NCBI RefSeq assembly: GCF_008326345.1
Contig: NZ_BJEN01000001.1
Span: 844,019 to 908,018 of the forward strand
Direction: 5' to 3'
DNA from: Cutibacterium modestum
Lineage (GTDB): Bacteria; Actinomycetota; Actinomycetes; Propionibacteriales; Propionibacteriaceae
Length of the DNA: 64,000 nucleotides
This document shows, piece after piece, positions 26,959 to 36,450 of the stretch (the first letter of the stretch is position 1; each line of letters opens with the position of its first letter). The position numbers and the translations under genes are program-made. The notes under the pieces were generated by a model. It was not told the DNA's origin and did not search any database. It saw nothing but the letters and a program-made list of their open reading frames with translations.

Positions 26959-27462
26959 TCAAGCCTTGAACGCAGCCTCGAGCGCAGCGGCGTAATTCGG
27001 CTCGGCCGTAATCTCATCAACGAGCTGGGTATAGGTCACTTTGCCCTCAGCGTCCACGACGATGACGGCGCGAGCCAGTAGACACTGCATCGGGCCTTCG
27101 GCGAGGGCGACGCCGAGGTCCTTCCCGAAATCGGAGCGGAAGGCCGAGGCGACGACGACGTTCTCGATACCCTCTGCACCGCAGAAGCGAGCCTGGGCGA
27201 ACGGAAGGTCACGAGAAACACACACAACGGTGGTGTCGTCGAGTCCGGCAGCCTTCTCGTTAAAGGTACGAACACTTTTAGCACAGACACCGGTATCGAT
27301 GCTCGGGAAGATGTTGAGAACGAGCTTCTTGCCCTTGAGCTCGTCGCTCGTCAACTCCGACAGATCGGCCTTGACAAGGGTGAACGACGGCAGTTCAGAC
27401 CCAACTTGAGGAAGATCAGCGACAGTGTTGACGGTTTGTCCCTTAAAAGCAGTAGTGGCCAT
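26959..27462 (-). CDS. tpx: Thiol peroxidase (atypical 2-Cys peroxiredoxin)
   Basis: This 167-residue cytosolic enzyme reduces lipid and alkyl hydroperoxides using thioredoxin. The peroxidatic Cys60 lies in PSIDTGVC and the resolving Cys94 in ARFCGAEG, matching the Tpx spacing. The start is ATG at 27462 ([11 protein letters not shown]); a second ATG two codons upstream is possible. It probably contributes to oxidative-stress defence in this aerotolerant anaerobe. Confidence 0.95.
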   Translation of the reverse strand: MATTAFKGQTVNTVADLPQVGSELPSFTLVKADLSELTSDELKGKKLVLNIFPSIDTGVCAKSVRTFNEKAAGLDDTTVVCVSRDLPFAQARFCGAEGIENVVVASAFRSDFGKDLGVALAEGPMQCLLARAVIVVDAEGKVTYTQLVDEITAEPNYAAALEAAFKA

Positions 27463-27514
27463 GGTCACACTCTATGCGGTTACGGGCGCTGATCACGAGG
27501 CTCCCGGAGATCAT

Positions 27515-28483
27515 TCAGTCCCAAGTGAACAGGTCAGACGCTGCGTCAAGCGCACTCACTTCGTCATGGGTCAAGGTGAGATCGGTTGCCACCAGCAGCG
27601 GGTCAAGCTGGTCAACAGTGCGCGCCGAGGCGATGGGTGCGGTGACCCCCTTAGCCAACAGCCACGCCAGCGAGACCGAGGACACCTCGACGCCGTGGTC
27701 CCCGGCAATCTGACGCAATTGATCGAGGACAGCAAAAGCCGCCTTCTCGTGCTCGGCATCAGGCAGGTACGCCGTCATCATGGATTCTCGAGCGACACCG
27801 TGCAGGTCGTCCCGCATGGCGTACTTGCCTGTGAGGAACCCCGATGCCAGCGAAAAATACGGGAAGAGAGCCAGGCCGTACTCGCTAGCGAGCTGACCGT
27901 AACCCTGCGGATCCTCGACGTCTGCGCGATGCAACAGGTTGTACTGGGGTTGCAACGCCACCGGGCTGGCCAGCCCTTCATGCTCGGCCACCTCGAGCCA
28001 CTTTTGCTCACGAACCACTGAGAAATTCGACAGGCCGACCCAGCGTACTTTGCCAGCCTTGACGAGCTTGTCGAAGGCCGCTGCCATGTCCTCGATCTGC
28101 TGGGAGTCATCGTCGAAGTGGGCATAGTAGAGGTCAATGTGGTCGGTATGGAGCCGGGCCAGGGATGCGTCAACAGCGGCCGAGATGTTCTCAGGTGCCA
28201 GGCCCTTAAACTCAGGATGGGTAGCGACCTTGGTGGCGATGACGATGTCCTCACGTCGACCGCCCTTCTCCAGCCAAGAACCAATGATCCGCTCAGACTC
28301 GCCCCCGTTATTGCCGTCAACCCAATGGGAATAACCGTCAGCGGAGTCGACCAGCGATCCCCCTGCACCGAGGAAAGCGTCGAGGATAGCATGGGAGTCA
28401 TGCTCGTCAGCCGTCCAGCCAAAGGTGTTGGTCCCCAAAACCAACGGCCTGATGTCCAGACCTGTGCCAGGGATACGAGTCAT
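27515..28483 (-). CDS. Aldo/keto reductase family oxidoreductase
   Basis: This 322-residue TIM-barrel protein has the AKR catalytic tetrad pattern: Asp in VDSADGYS followed by Tyr, Lys in VIATKVATHP and His in YYAHFDDDS. The LGTNTFGW entry and the cofactor segment near SARTVDQLD point to NADP(H). It is preceded by the ACT-domain gene with a 27-bp gap and may be co-transcribed with it. Its substrate is unknown. A second, different AKR is found at 59.7 kb. Confidence 0.9.
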   Translation of the reverse strand: MTRIPGTGLDIRPLVLGTNTFGWTADEHDSHAILDAFLGAGGSLVDSADGYSHWVDGNNGGESERIIGSWLEKGGRREDIVIATKVATHPEFKGLAPENISAAVDASLARLHTDHIDLYYAHFDDDSQQIEDMAAAFDKLVKAGKVRWVGLSNFSVVREQKWLEVAEHEGLASPVALQPQYNLLHRADVEDPQGYGQLASEYGLALFPYFSLASGFLTGKYAMRDDLHGVARESMMTAYLPDAEHEKAAFAVLDQLRQIAGDHGVEVSSVSLAWLLAKGVTAPIASARTVDQLDPLLVATDLTLTHDEVSALDAASDLFTWD

Positions 28484-28510
28484 AAGACCTCCTCTAGACG
28501 ATGTCCGGGA

Positions 28511-29029
28511 TCAAGAGCGGTCGACCAGATCAATGTCGACCATAATCTCGGTGGCAATGGATTCCAGTTCCGAGCGTAGATCGTCAAGGGTCGTTGCGTT
28601 CGTAATCCGACACTGCACCTGCGCCTCGAAGAGAATGCCGTCCCCCATCGGAGCCTCACGCAAACTAGTGGACAGGTCATCAACAGTGACCCCGAGGCGA
28701 GCCATGGTGGCCGTCACTTTATGAATGATGCCCGGGTGGTCGTAGCCGATGAGGTGAACCACCAGAACAGCCTGGCCCTCATCCTGTTGCGGCGTGGTAT
28801 CGGTGACAGTGACCCGCAGGCCCTTGGCTTCAAGACCACCTAGATCGACTTTAAGGGTCTCGACCTCGGAACTCTCGATGTCGATCAAAACAATCCCGGC
28901 GAAGGCACCAGCGAGCCGTGCCATACGGCTATCAAGCCAGTTACCGTCATAGTTGACAACAATTTCAGACAAGTCAGAGACAAGCCCGGCACGGTCCGCG
29001 CCGACCGCGGTGAGAAGGAGCTGAGTCAT
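28511..29029 (-). CDS. Tandem ACT-domain protein (GcvR-like)
   Basis: This 172-residue protein is made of two ACT domains: residues about 3-75 (LLTAVGADRAGLVSDLSEIV) and about 90-165 (VVHLIGYDHPGIIHKVTATMA). This arrangement matches the glycine cleavage system repressor GcvR and related amino-acid-sensing proteins. There is no DNA-binding domain and no gcv gene nearby, so the regulated pathway is unknown. It should sense an amino acid in the cytosol. Confidence 0.85.
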   Translation of the reverse strand: MTQLLLTAVGADRAGLVSDLSEIVVNYDGNWLDSRMARLAGAFAGIVLIDIESSEVETLKVDLGGLEAKGLRVTVTDTTPQQDEGQAVLVVHLIGYDHPGIIHKVTATMARLGVTVDDLSTSLREAPMGDGILFEAQVQCRITNATTLDDLRSELESIATEIMVDIDLVDRS

Positions 29030-29052
29030 GGCTCGAGTCTACGTGACCCCGG

Positions 29053-29751
29053 TCACCACCAGGCCCTGGTGGTCGCGGTGGGGCCATCGAACTCAGTGAA
29101 ACCGGCGTCAACAACCCTGACGCGGGCAGCACCGGCGTCCCAATGCTCAACCGTCGGCGTGACGACGCGAACTCGAAACCCGTCGCGGCGCCAACTTTCC
29201 AGGGCATGCCGGTCATCGTCGTTTCCGGAACTCATGGCCTCGTGGGCGAGCTGGGCGGCATGACCGCACTGAGCGCAGGCCTTACCGGTGGTCATCTCGA
29301 TACGAGGGTTGATTTCTATCATGACAACGACTTCAGTTGTCGCGGAGTCGCCGTCGGCAGGCAGATTGGTGCCGGCAACCTGGAGCTTGTCGATCTGTTT
29401 GGGCTGGGGGCGCACCGGAGCCGGAACGAAGGCCCGCACCCTAGCTGGACCAGTCTCGGGGGCAGCATCAGGGGGTGGGTCTTGGCTGACGGTGACGCCG
29501 TCGAGGGCCTGGACGTCGTCCCACCTCTTGCCGGAGGCCCGGCGAACGATCTTGCGGATGCGCTTGTCAGACCACTGCCACACGGCGTCATGCCATGGTC
29601 CACCGGGTTGGGCACGAGGGTCGTCGAGGAGGAAGACGACGGCTCGCGCTGCCGCTTCGCAAACATCCACCTGGCGTGCCGGGTGACGTTTATCACGAAG
29701 CAGTACCAGTTGCATCGCCCAGGGATCGGGTTCGTGGTCAGGCGTGGTCAC
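29053..29751 (-). CDS. PTH2-family peptidyl-tRNA hydrolase domain protein
   Basis: This 232-residue protein (GTG start at 29751) has a C-terminal PTH2 domain from about residue 135: VVMIEINPRIEMTTGKACAQ, then CGHAAQLAHEA. The lysine and glutamine of the GK-AQ stretch match the archaeal/eukaryotic Pth2 active-site region. The N-terminal half (MQLVLLRDKRHPARQVDVCE, then WHDAVWQWSDKRIRKIV) looks like a divergent second copy of the same fold without the GK-AQ residues. Bacteria usually rely on Pth1, so this actinobacterial protein may have another role. An internal ATG (MQLVLL) is an alternative start. Confidence 0.75.
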   Translation of the reverse strand: MTTPDHEPDPWAMQLVLLRDKRHPARQVDVCEAAARAVVFLLDDPRAQPGGPWHDAVWQWSDKRIRKIVRRASGKRWDDVQALDGVTVSQDPPPDAAPETGPARVRAFVPAPVRPQPKQIDKLQVAGTNLPADGDSATTEVVVMIEINPRIEMTTGKACAQCGHAAQLAHEAMSSGNDDDRHALESWRRDGFRVRVVTPTVEHWDAGAARVRVVDAGFTEFDGPTATTRAWW

Positions 29752-29831
29752 TCGTGGCAGGCTACCCGCCGGGCCCGACGACACGCGAGGGTGGTCGCCG
29801 TCGAAGCCGCACATCTGCAAGACTCGAAGAC

Positions 29832-30434
29832 GTGCGAAGCATCATCTGGGACATGGGAGGAACGCTGATCGACACTTATCCGGAGGTCGATCAGACCCTC
29901 GCGAAGGCCGTCTGGGCCACACCGACTAGGGAGCAGCTGGCCGAAGTGGCACAACTGAGATCGGAGTCGATAGCCCATGCCATTGACGTGTTAGCCGCCC
30001 GTCATCACGTCTCGCCGGACAGACTTAACGACGCATACTCCGCCCTTAAAAGGAAATGGATACATGACCCAGCACCGCTCATGGCGGGAGCGGCTGAGGT
30101 CATGGCGGCGGTGCGTCGAGGCGGCGGGCTCAACCTCGTCGCGACCCATCGTGATCGCACCAGCGCAGAAAACCTCTTGCACGCCCTCGCAGTACAGACC
30201 GACGATCTAGTGTGTGCACCAGACGGTCTCGCCCGCAAACCCAATCCCCAAATGAATCAGATACTCATAAAGCGCCACGAACTCGACCCCACCAACGTCA
30301 TCGCCATAGGCGACCGAACCATCGACGTCAAGGCCGCACACGCAGCCGGGATTGAAGGAATCCTGCTATCACGGGAGCAATATCCGGAGATGCACACAAT
30401 CAAGGCCCTCAGGGAGCTACAAGCATACTTGTAA
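29832..30434 (+). CDS. HAD-superfamily hydrolase (phosphatase, subfamily IA-like)
   Basis: From the GTG at 29832 this encodes 200 residues. HAD motif I is WDMGGTLIDT (the usual first Asp and Thr are present, with MGG in place of the common LDGTL pattern). Motif II is Thr in VATHRD, motif III is Lys in LARKPNPQ, and motif IV is IGDRTIDVKAAHAAG. The C-terminus (TIKALRELQAYL) is typical of a finished HAD protein. Codons 102-186 are repeated exactly 6.3 kb downstream. Its stop lies 8 bp from the convergent argR stop, so it borders the arc operon. Confidence 0.88.
   Translation: MRSIIWDMGGTLIDTYPEVDQTLAKAVWATPTREQLAEVAQLRSESIAHAIDVLAARHHVSPDRLNDAYSALKRKWIHDPAPLMAGAAEVMAAVRRGGGLNLVATHRDRTSAENLLHALAVQTDDLVCAPDGLARKPNPQMNQILIKRHELDPTNVIAIGDRTIDVKAAHAAGIEGILLSREQYPEMHTIKALRELQAYL
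30134..30387 (+). repeat. 254-bp direct repeat, copy 1 (inside the HAD gene)
   Basis: By direct base-by-base reading, 30134-30387 is identical to 36451-36704. The bases just outside differ on both sides (A versus C before; A versus G after). The two copies bracket 6,063 bp carrying the arginine deiminase operon. Confidence 0.97.
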
Positions 30435-30442
30435 TCCACAAT

Positions 30443-31093
30443 TCAACCCCAGGAGCTCCCTCTATCAGGCAGGTTTGGGAACGGAGCCGCCACATCGGTT
30501 TCACGCCCCTCCGAGCCGTGGCCGCAGAAACTGGACTCAATGGTTGAAACCACTTGGTTCGCAGAGGCCAGACCCTCGGCAGGAATTCCTGTCTCGGCCA
30601 TTAGACGGAACGACTTGGCAAGGTCATCGCCTCCAACACTGGGTCTACATATGATGAGGACCGTGTCATCGCCCGCAATAGTGCCAATGATTGCGTCGAT
30701 ACCCGAGGTGTCGATCGCGGAGCCCAAGTACTGGGCCGCTCCGGGCGGAGTTTTGATAACCACCGCACTGTCGTTGCAGTTCACCTCAGTACACAACGAA
30801 TGACACATCCGAGCTAGGTGATTCCACGCCGGCAAGCCCGTCGTCACATCAGAGGGATGCTCACCTTCGGGAATGCTGTATTGGAAGTTCCCCAAATGAT
30901 CCCTACCACGTACTGCTCCCGCATCCTTCAGATCGCGGGACAACGTTCCTTGGCTGACGACAATTCCTTCGTCTGCCAGCCTGCGCGCCAACTCGGCTTG
31001 GGACGAGATATGCTCAGCACGGATCAAGGCACTAATACGAGACAATCGTGCCGCCCTGGACGTGAGAACCGCTTTGTTGCCACCGCTGGTCAA
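30443..31093 (-). CDS. argR: Arginine-responsive transcriptional regulator, ArgR/AhrC family
   Basis: This protein has an N-terminal winged helix (RAARLSRISALIRAEHISSQ, SQGTLSRDLKDAGAVRGRD) and a C-terminal arginine-sensing oligomerisation domain with GTIAGDDTVLIICR. I chose a TTG start at 31093 because a perfect AAGGAGG lies eight bases upstream; this gives 216 residues. About 40 residues beyond the normal end (from ANQVVSTIESS to the stop) have no counterpart in standard ArgR proteins of about 150-170 residues. It is the last gene of the arc operon, which suggests it regulates arginine catabolism rather than biosynthesis. Confidence 0.88.
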   Translation of the reverse strand: MTSGGNKAVLTSRAARLSRISALIRAEHISSQAELARRLADEGIVVSQGTLSRDLKDAGAVRGRDHLGNFQYSIPEGEHPSDVTTGLPAWNHLARMCHSLCTEVNCNDSAVVIKTPPGAAQYLGSAIDTSGIDAIIGTIAGDDTVLIICRPSVGGDDLAKSFRLMAETGIPAEGLASANQVVSTIESSFCGHGSEGRETDVAAPFPNLPDRGSSWG

Positions 31094-31228
31094 CGGTATG
31101 GCCTCCTTACACACATCGCCGACACAATGATCGTCTCGATCCACGTCGACCCCGCCGGAATGCGGTGATGCCACCGCGGGCTTCGCCCACAGTATGCCAC
31201 TGTCCCAGCGGGGCTCACGACGGAGAAC

Positions 31229-32134
31229 TCAGGGGGTGATTGTTGTGCCGTGGGTGCCATTGACTAGTCCGCAAATGTCTTCGAGGGATCCAATGACGGC
31301 TCGTTTGCCGGTGGCGAGGGCAAAGTTGCAGGCGGCTTTGACTTTGGGGCCCATTGACCCGGCGGCGAATTGTGTGTTGAGGGCATCTTTTGCATGCATC
31401 TGCTCGATGCGTTCCTGGTTGGGTTTGCCCCAGTTACAGAACACGCCTTCCACGTCTGTGGCGATGACTAGTAGATCGGCTCCCACTCGCACGGCGAGTT
31501 CGGCGGAGGCAAGGTCCTTGTCGATGACTGCCTCGGTGCCGTGGAGGATACCATCGTCGTCATAGACGCAAGGGATGCCGCCTCCACCGGCGCACACCAC
31601 CATTACACCGGAATCGACTAGCTGGCGGATTGCTTTTTGTTCAATGATGTTCCTGGGCTGTGGTGAGGCCACTACCCGGCGGTAGTATTTTCCGTCCGGT
31701 GCCACGGTCCATCCCTTTTCGGCTGCTAATCGCTCGGCGGTTTCTTTGTCGTAGACGGGGCCAATTGGCTTGGAAGGATGCTTGAAGGCGGGGTCATTGG
31801 CGTCGACGACTGTCATGGTCAAAACAGTGACGATCTGCTGATCCTTAGGCATTACGTTGCCGAGTTCCTGTTCAATCATGTAGCCGATCATGGCCTGGGA
31901 CTCGGCGCCCAGAACGTCGAGGGGGTAGATCCCGACTTCTTCATAGGCTGTCGACTGCAGCGCTAACAGTCCCACCTGGGGGCCGTTGCCGTGGGCCACC
32001 ACGACCTCGTGGTCGACGGCGACTTCCTTGATATGACCCGCGGCGACACGCACGTTGGCACGCTGGTTCTCGGCTGTCATGGTTTCCCCACGACGCAGCA
32101 GCGCGTTTCCGCCCAGTGCTATCAGAATTCTCAT
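31229..32134 (-). CDS. arcC: Carbamate kinase
   Basis: This 301-residue enzyme makes ATP and releases ammonia from carbamoyl phosphate, the last step of the arginine deiminase pathway. The start ATG at 32134 has GGGAG upstream and gives [17 protein letters not shown], the family N-terminus. [23 protein letters not shown] and the C-terminal [13 protein letters not shown] are carbamate-kinase signatures. It lies 20 bp after arcB. Confidence 0.95.
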   Translation of the reverse strand: MRILIALGGNALLRRGETMTAENQRANVRVAAGHIKEVAVDHEVVVAHGNGPQVGLLALQSTAYEEVGIYPLDVLGAESQAMIGYMIEQELGNVMPKDQQIVTVLTMTVVDANDPAFKHPSKPIGPVYDKETAERLAAEKGWTVAPDGKYYRRVVASPQPRNIIEQKAIRQLVDSGVMVVCAGGGGIPCVYDDDGILHGTEAVIDKDLASAELAVRVGADLLVIATDVEGVFCNWGKPNQERIEQMHAKDALNTQFAAGSMGPKVKAACNFALATGKRAVIGSLEDICGLVNGTHGTTITP

Positions 32135-32154
32135 GGTTCTCCCTACCTCAATCG

Positions 32155-33159
32155 TCAGGCCAGCGAAGACACCAAGACGGCCTTGATGGTGTGCATCCGG
32201 TTCTCGGCCTGGTCGAAGGCGATACAAGCGGGCGATTCGAACACCGAGTCGGTCACCTCGATGCCATGAGCTAGCTGCGGGTAGGCCTCGGCGATCTGGG
32301 CGCCAACCGTCGTCTCACTGTTATGGAAGGCTGGCAAGCAATGCATGACCTTGACGCGTGGATTCTGGGCAGCCGCGACGATTTCGTCATTGATCTGGAA
32401 TGGCATCAGAGTGTCGATGCGCTCACCCCAGCTCTCTACCGGTTCACCCATCGAGACCCACACGTCAGTGTGAATAAAGTCCACCCCTAGGACCGCTTCT
32501 TCGGCTAAATCGGTCACCGTTACTTTGCCACCTGCTTCGGCAGCCCACTGACGACAACGCTCCACTAACTCCGCGTCGGGCTGTAATCCCTTTGGGGCGC
32601 CGATTCGCACGTCCATACCGAGTTTGGCACCCAGTAGGAGCAGAGAGCGCCCCATGTTGTTGCGACCATCACCGAGATAGGCGAACTTGATCTCGTGGAA
32701 AGGTTTCTCGGCGTGCTCACGCATCGTCAACGCGTCTGCGAGCATCTGGGTCGGATGGAACTCATCGGTCAGGCCATTGAAGACCGGAACCCCGGAATAC
32801 TGGGCCAACTCCTCCACCGTCGTCTGGTGAAAACCGCGGTACTCGATGCCGTCATACATGCGGCCCAGCACACGAGCGGTGTCTTTCATGGACTCCTTGT
32901 GCCCGATGTGGGAACCACTCGGCCCCAGATAGGTGACATGAGCCCCCTGATCGTGAGCGGCTACCTCGAAGGCGCAACGAGTTCGGGTTGACGCCTTCTC
33001 GAAGATCAGGGCGATGTTTTTACCCGAGAGCCGAGGCTGCTCCGTCCCGCAATACTTTGCCTCCTTGAGCTGCGCTGCCAGACGAACCAAGAACTTGATT
33101 TCCTCGGTAGTGTGGTTAGCCAACGACAACAGGTGACGATTCTTCAAATTGAAAGCCAT
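32155..33159 (-). CDS. arcB: Catabolic ornithine carbamoyltransferase
   Basis: This 334-residue enzyme converts citrulline and phosphate to ornithine and carbamoyl phosphate. The carbamoyl-phosphate loop is [10 protein letters not shown] (residues about 55-64). [12 protein letters not shown] and the ornithine-site motif MHCLPAFH are intact. The length is that of catabolic OTCs. It sits between arcA and arcC, which supports a catabolic role. Confidence 0.95.
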   Translation of the reverse strand: MAFNLKNRHLLSLANHTTEEIKFLVRLAAQLKEAKYCGTEQPRLSGKNIALIFEKASTRTRCAFEVAAHDQGAHVTYLGPSGSHIGHKESMKDTARVLGRMYDGIEYRGFHQTTVEELAQYSGVPVFNGLTDEFHPTQMLADALTMREHAEKPFHEIKFAYLGDGRNNMGRSLLLLGAKLGMDVRIGAPKGLQPDAELVERCRQWAAEAGGKVTVTDLAEEAVLGVDFIHTDVWVSMGEPVESWGERIDTLMPFQINDEIVAAAQNPRVKVMHCLPAFHNSETTVGAQIAEAYPQLAHGIEVTDSVFESPACIAFDQAENRMHTIKAVLVSSLA

Positions 33160-33181
33160 GATTCAATGTTCCCTTTCATGT

Positions 33182-33202
33182 TGTGTCCGCATTTAGGACA
33201 CA
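33182..33202. other. Intercistronic hairpin between arcA and arcB
   Basis: TGTGTCC (33182-33188) and GGACACA (33196-33202) form a perfect 7-bp stem with a 7-base loop, in the 70-bp gap between arcA and arcB. It could set RNA stability or differential expression within the operon. Confidence 0.4.
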
Positions 33203-33229
33203 CGTTTTCCGTTTTCAGCCCGAGACGGT

Positions 33230-34474
33230 TCAGTAATCCACTGGATCACGAGTGATTGGGCAGGTCATGCAATGACCGCCGCCGCGTCCACGCCCCAACT
33301 CGGCAGCGTGGATCTCGATGACCTCTACACCGGCCTTGGCAAGCAGAGCGTTGGTTTCGGTATTGCGGTCATATCCAACAACGACACCAGGCTCAAGGGC
33401 CACCACATTGTTGCCGTCATCCCACTGTTCACGTTGAGCCTCCCAGCGATCACCACCGGTCTCCACGGTACGCAAACCATCCAACCCTAAACAGTCGGCG
33501 ACAACAGTAGTGAAGTGACGATCGTCAACGCGAACCGAGAAGCCCGCTTCCTGACTACTCGGCTCCAGCACCAGGGAGGTGATGGTGTCGACTACCGGCT
33601 TGTACAGCGTCACCAGATCAGCGTCACAGAAACTGAACACCGTGTCGAGATGCATAGAAGCGCGATCCGGGGCCATGGCCGCAACGACGATCCTGCGCGC
33701 GGCATGGTGGGTGAACAGGGAACGTGCCACCTGGGTAATCGCCTGCCACGAGGATCGCTCCCCCATTCCTATGAGCACTGTGCCATTGCCAATCGGCATG
33801 ATGTCGCCACCCTCGAGGGTGGACATCCCATGATCGCCCTCGGCGCGACCGTACCAGAACTGGAAATCGCGCCCAGTGAAGGCGGTATGATGGCTGTAGA
33901 TGGCGCTGGCCAGGACCGTCTCGTGCTGGCGTGCCGGCCAGCGCATAGGGTTGAGGGTGACCCCGCCAAAGATCCATGCTGTCGTATCACGGGTAAACTG
34001 GGTATTAGGCAGCGGCGGTATAAGAAACTGATTCTCATCATGGGCCTTGATGAGAGCCCCAAGAACGTGCTGACGCCTTTCGGCGGGAACCTCTCCGTAC
34101 GCCACTCCACCGATGAGGCGTTCGGCAAGAGCATCCGAGGGCATATCATCGAGCCAGTCACGCACATCCTTGTCAACACCCAAACCTACGGCATTGGGAG
34201 ACAATTTGTGATCGAGCACCCAGGCACGTCCCTCGGGAATGTCGAGCACCTCTGACAACAAAGTATGCATTTCGTGAACAACAATGCCGCGCTCTCGCAT
34301 CTTGGCTACGAAGCTTCGATGATCCTCCTGGGCCTTATCAACCCATAGGACGTCATCAAAGAGCAACTCTTTACAGTTACCCGGAGTGAGTCGACGATGT
34401 GCTAGGCGCGGCTCACATACCATCACCTCACGCAGCTTGCCAACTTCTGACCATGCGCCAATTAAAGTCGTCAT
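33230..34474 (-). CDS. arcA: Arginine deiminase
   Basis: This 414-residue enzyme hydrolyses arginine to citrulline and ammonia, giving ATP (via ArcC) and acid resistance. The catalytic Cys402 lies in [10 protein letters not shown]; the [17 protein letters not shown] and HLDTVFSF segments carry the other active-site residues. I chose the ATG at 34474 (GAAAGG eight to ten bases upstream), giving [19 protein letters not shown]. It follows arcD by 140 bp. Confidence 0.96.
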   Translation of the reverse strand: MTTLIGAWSEVGKLREVMVCEPRLAHRRLTPGNCKELLFDDVLWVDKAQEDHRSFVAKMRERGIVVHEMHTLLSEVLDIPEGRAWVLDHKLSPNAVGLGVDKDVRDWLDDMPSDALAERLIGGVAYGEVPAERRQHVLGALIKAHDENQFLIPPLPNTQFTRDTTAWIFGGVTLNPMRWPARQHETVLASAIYSHHTAFTGRDFQFWYGRAEGDHGMSTLEGGDIMPIGNGTVLIGMGERSSWQAITQVARSLFTHHAARRIVVAAMAPDRASMHLDTVFSFCDADLVTLYKPVVDTITSLVLEPSSQEAGFSVRVDDRHFTTVVADCLGLDGLRTVETGGDRWEAQREQWDDGNNVVALEPGVVVGYDRNTETNALLAKAGVEVIEIHAAELGRGRGGGHCMTCPITRDPVDY

Positions 34475-34614
34475 CTTTAACCTTTCATAATGGAGACCAA
34501 TTCCCCTGGAGCAACCAAAGCAGCATCGCAAAATTGCCCCATCCTTGTTTTCACCTCGAACAGTTCAATATCACAGACTAGCAGCATAAACCAGCCCAAG
34601 ACAGGCTACAACAA

Positions 34615-36090
34615 CTATCCCAAAGACAATCGCCCCGTAGCTATAAAGATAATTGCTGTTACTGATACAGCAACTAGCATTACAAGAATAGCTATCTCAT
34701 AAGGCTTGAAAATAAGCTTCGCCTTCTGCTCCTTCTTGGCCCAGATAAACACCAAAGCACCAGGCAGATAGAGCAAGGCAGCAAGCATAAGGGCATCGGC
34801 TCCAGCAGCTACAACGAGCCAGATGCCATACAACGTCGCTACGCCGGCCACCACGGCGTCACAACTTCGACGTGATCTGGGACCATTTTTGTACGTCACA
34901 CCCGTGATCACAAGTTTGAGAGCGAATGCCGCAGATAAGAGGTAAGGCACTAAAATGAGAGCGGCAGCTAGAGTCGCCATAGCGAGGTAGGCCCCTTCCC
35001 ACAGGACCGTCAGCAGCAGACAAATCTGAGAAATGACATTGGTTACCCACAAGGCGGGTGCAGGAGCTTCGTGCCTGTTGATCCGTCCAAACAACTTCGG
35101 CATAGTTCCATCCTCGCCTGGCACCTGCATAGTCTCACCGCACAGCAGTATCCAGGCCAGCAGAGCCCCAAGAAGCGAGATAATGACGCCCGCACTCACA
35201 AAGACTGAACCCCACGGCCCGACAACTGACGACAGGACATCTCCCATGGAGGCGTCGGGAAGACCGGCTAGTTTAGCCCGGCGCATGATTCCCATACTCA
35301 GCAAATTGACGCCAATTAGAAGAACCAGCACGGTAAGAAAACCGGTAATGGTCGCCTTGCCCACATCGGAACGTTTGCGGGCGCGCTTCGAGTAAATCGT
35401 GGCGCCTTCGATACCGATAAACACCCATACCGTGACGAGCATCATGCTCTTGGTCTGGGCAAGAACACCTCCCAGTCCTGCGTTGGCTCCCCAGAAATCT
35501 TCGCTGAACACACCGACATCAAAGGCGATCGCACAGATCACGATGAAGGTCACCAGTGGAACGATCTTAGCGATCGTAGTGATCGTGTTGACAAAGGCAG
35601 CCGTTCGGATACCGGCCATAACGAGAGCATGGGTCAACCACAGGAGGATCGACGCCCCCAGCACTGCCCATACGGTGTTTCCACCTGCGAACGCCGGTAC
35701 AAATTTACCAATAGTCGAGAAGAGTAGAACTAGGTAGCCGACATTACCAATGAGGGCGGACAACCAATAACCCCACGCAGAGTTAAAACCAACAAAGTCA
35801 CCGAATCCCTCTTTGGCATAGGCGTAAATTCCGTTGTCCAGATCGGGGCAACGTACGGCCAGTTTCTGATAGACCATCGCCAAACAGATCATCCCAATTC
35901 CAGTGATAACCCAGCCAATGATCATCGGCCCCGGGCTCGCAGCTGCCGCTATGTTCTGAGGAAGAGAAAAAATTCCTCCACCAATCATGGAGCCCACGAC
36001 AAGGGCCAGCATGGCCGGAAACGATAACTTTCCGACATCGCCGCTTCCTTCGACTGTTATTCCTTCCACCGTCTGCGCAGCCACATTCAC
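34615..36090 (-). CDS. arcD: Arginine/ornithine antiporter (APC superfamily)
   Basis: This 491-residue protein has about 12-13 membrane segments. The N-terminal ALVVGSMIGGGIFSLPQN is the APC substrate-binding glycine motif, and FNSAWGYWLSALIGNVGYLV is characteristic of basic-amino-acid antiporters. It imports arginine in exchange for ornithine. It is the first gene of the arc operon. By eye its third-codon positions are richer in A/T than neighbouring backbone genes, a possible sign of transfer. Confidence 0.93.
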   Translation of the reverse strand: MNVAAQTVEGITVEGSGDVGKLSFPAMLALVVGSMIGGGIFSLPQNIAAAASPGPMIIGWVITGIGMICLAMVYQKLAVRCPDLDNGIYAYAKEGFGDFVGFNSAWGYWLSALIGNVGYLVLLFSTIGKFVPAFAGGNTVWAVLGASILLWLTHALVMAGIRTAAFVNTITTIAKIVPLVTFIVICAIAFDVGVFSEDFWGANAGLGGVLAQTKSMMLVTVWVFIGIEGATIYSKRARKRSDVGKATITGFLTVLVLLIGVNLLSMGIMRRAKLAGLPDASMGDVLSSVVGPWGSVFVSAGVIISLLGALLAWILLCGETMQVPGEDGTMPKLFGRINRHEAPAPALWVTNVISQICLLLTVLWEGAYLAMATLAAALILVPYLLSAAFALKLVITGVTYKNGPRSRRSCDAVVAGVATLYGIWLVVAAGADALMLAALLYLPGALVFIWAKKEQKAKLIFKPYEIAILVMLVAVSVTAIIFIATGRLSLG

Positions 36091-36450
36091 CTCTCATCCT
36101 TCGCCACACACCATTGTTGCGACAGCCAGCGGGCGAATCGCCTGGCCATGTGTGAAGACTAAAAGAAACCCACGAAAGCGTCAACCATCAGAAAACCGAA
36201 CTTCTGCCATAACCTTCAATCCGAATTTCATGACTATTACATCACAGAAAACTACATTTACTCGTCCTCGCCGATGCTGGAACCACATCATCAACCCCAC
36301 TCGCAAGAATTATGAATATCCTCATCTGGCTTTCGATAAATATTCATTTGGAATAAGCCAAAGCAAGACTAAGTTTCCCGTGGTGATGTGACCAAGCTAA
36401 CTAGTCCTAGATGACAGTACGGTCACCAGGCGATCCTCAAGCTGCGGCAC
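36091..36450. other. AT-rich arcD upstream region, no gene
   Basis: I see no coding potential here. It holds the presumed arcD leader and promoter, the ARG-box-like pair at 36308-36350, and the left flank of repeat copy 2. Confidence 0.6.
36308..36350 (-). promoter_or_regulatory. Candidate ArgR operators upstream of arcD
   Basis: ATGAATAT (36312-36319) and ATATTCAT (36340-36347) are perfect inverted 8-mers, each carrying the TGAAT/ATTCA half-site of ARG boxes. The two presumptive 14-bp cores are centred about 20 bp apart, close to the 21-bp spacing of tandem ArgR boxes. They lie about 220 bp before the arcD start in AT-rich DNA. Binding by the operon's own ArgR is inferred. Confidence 0.5.
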
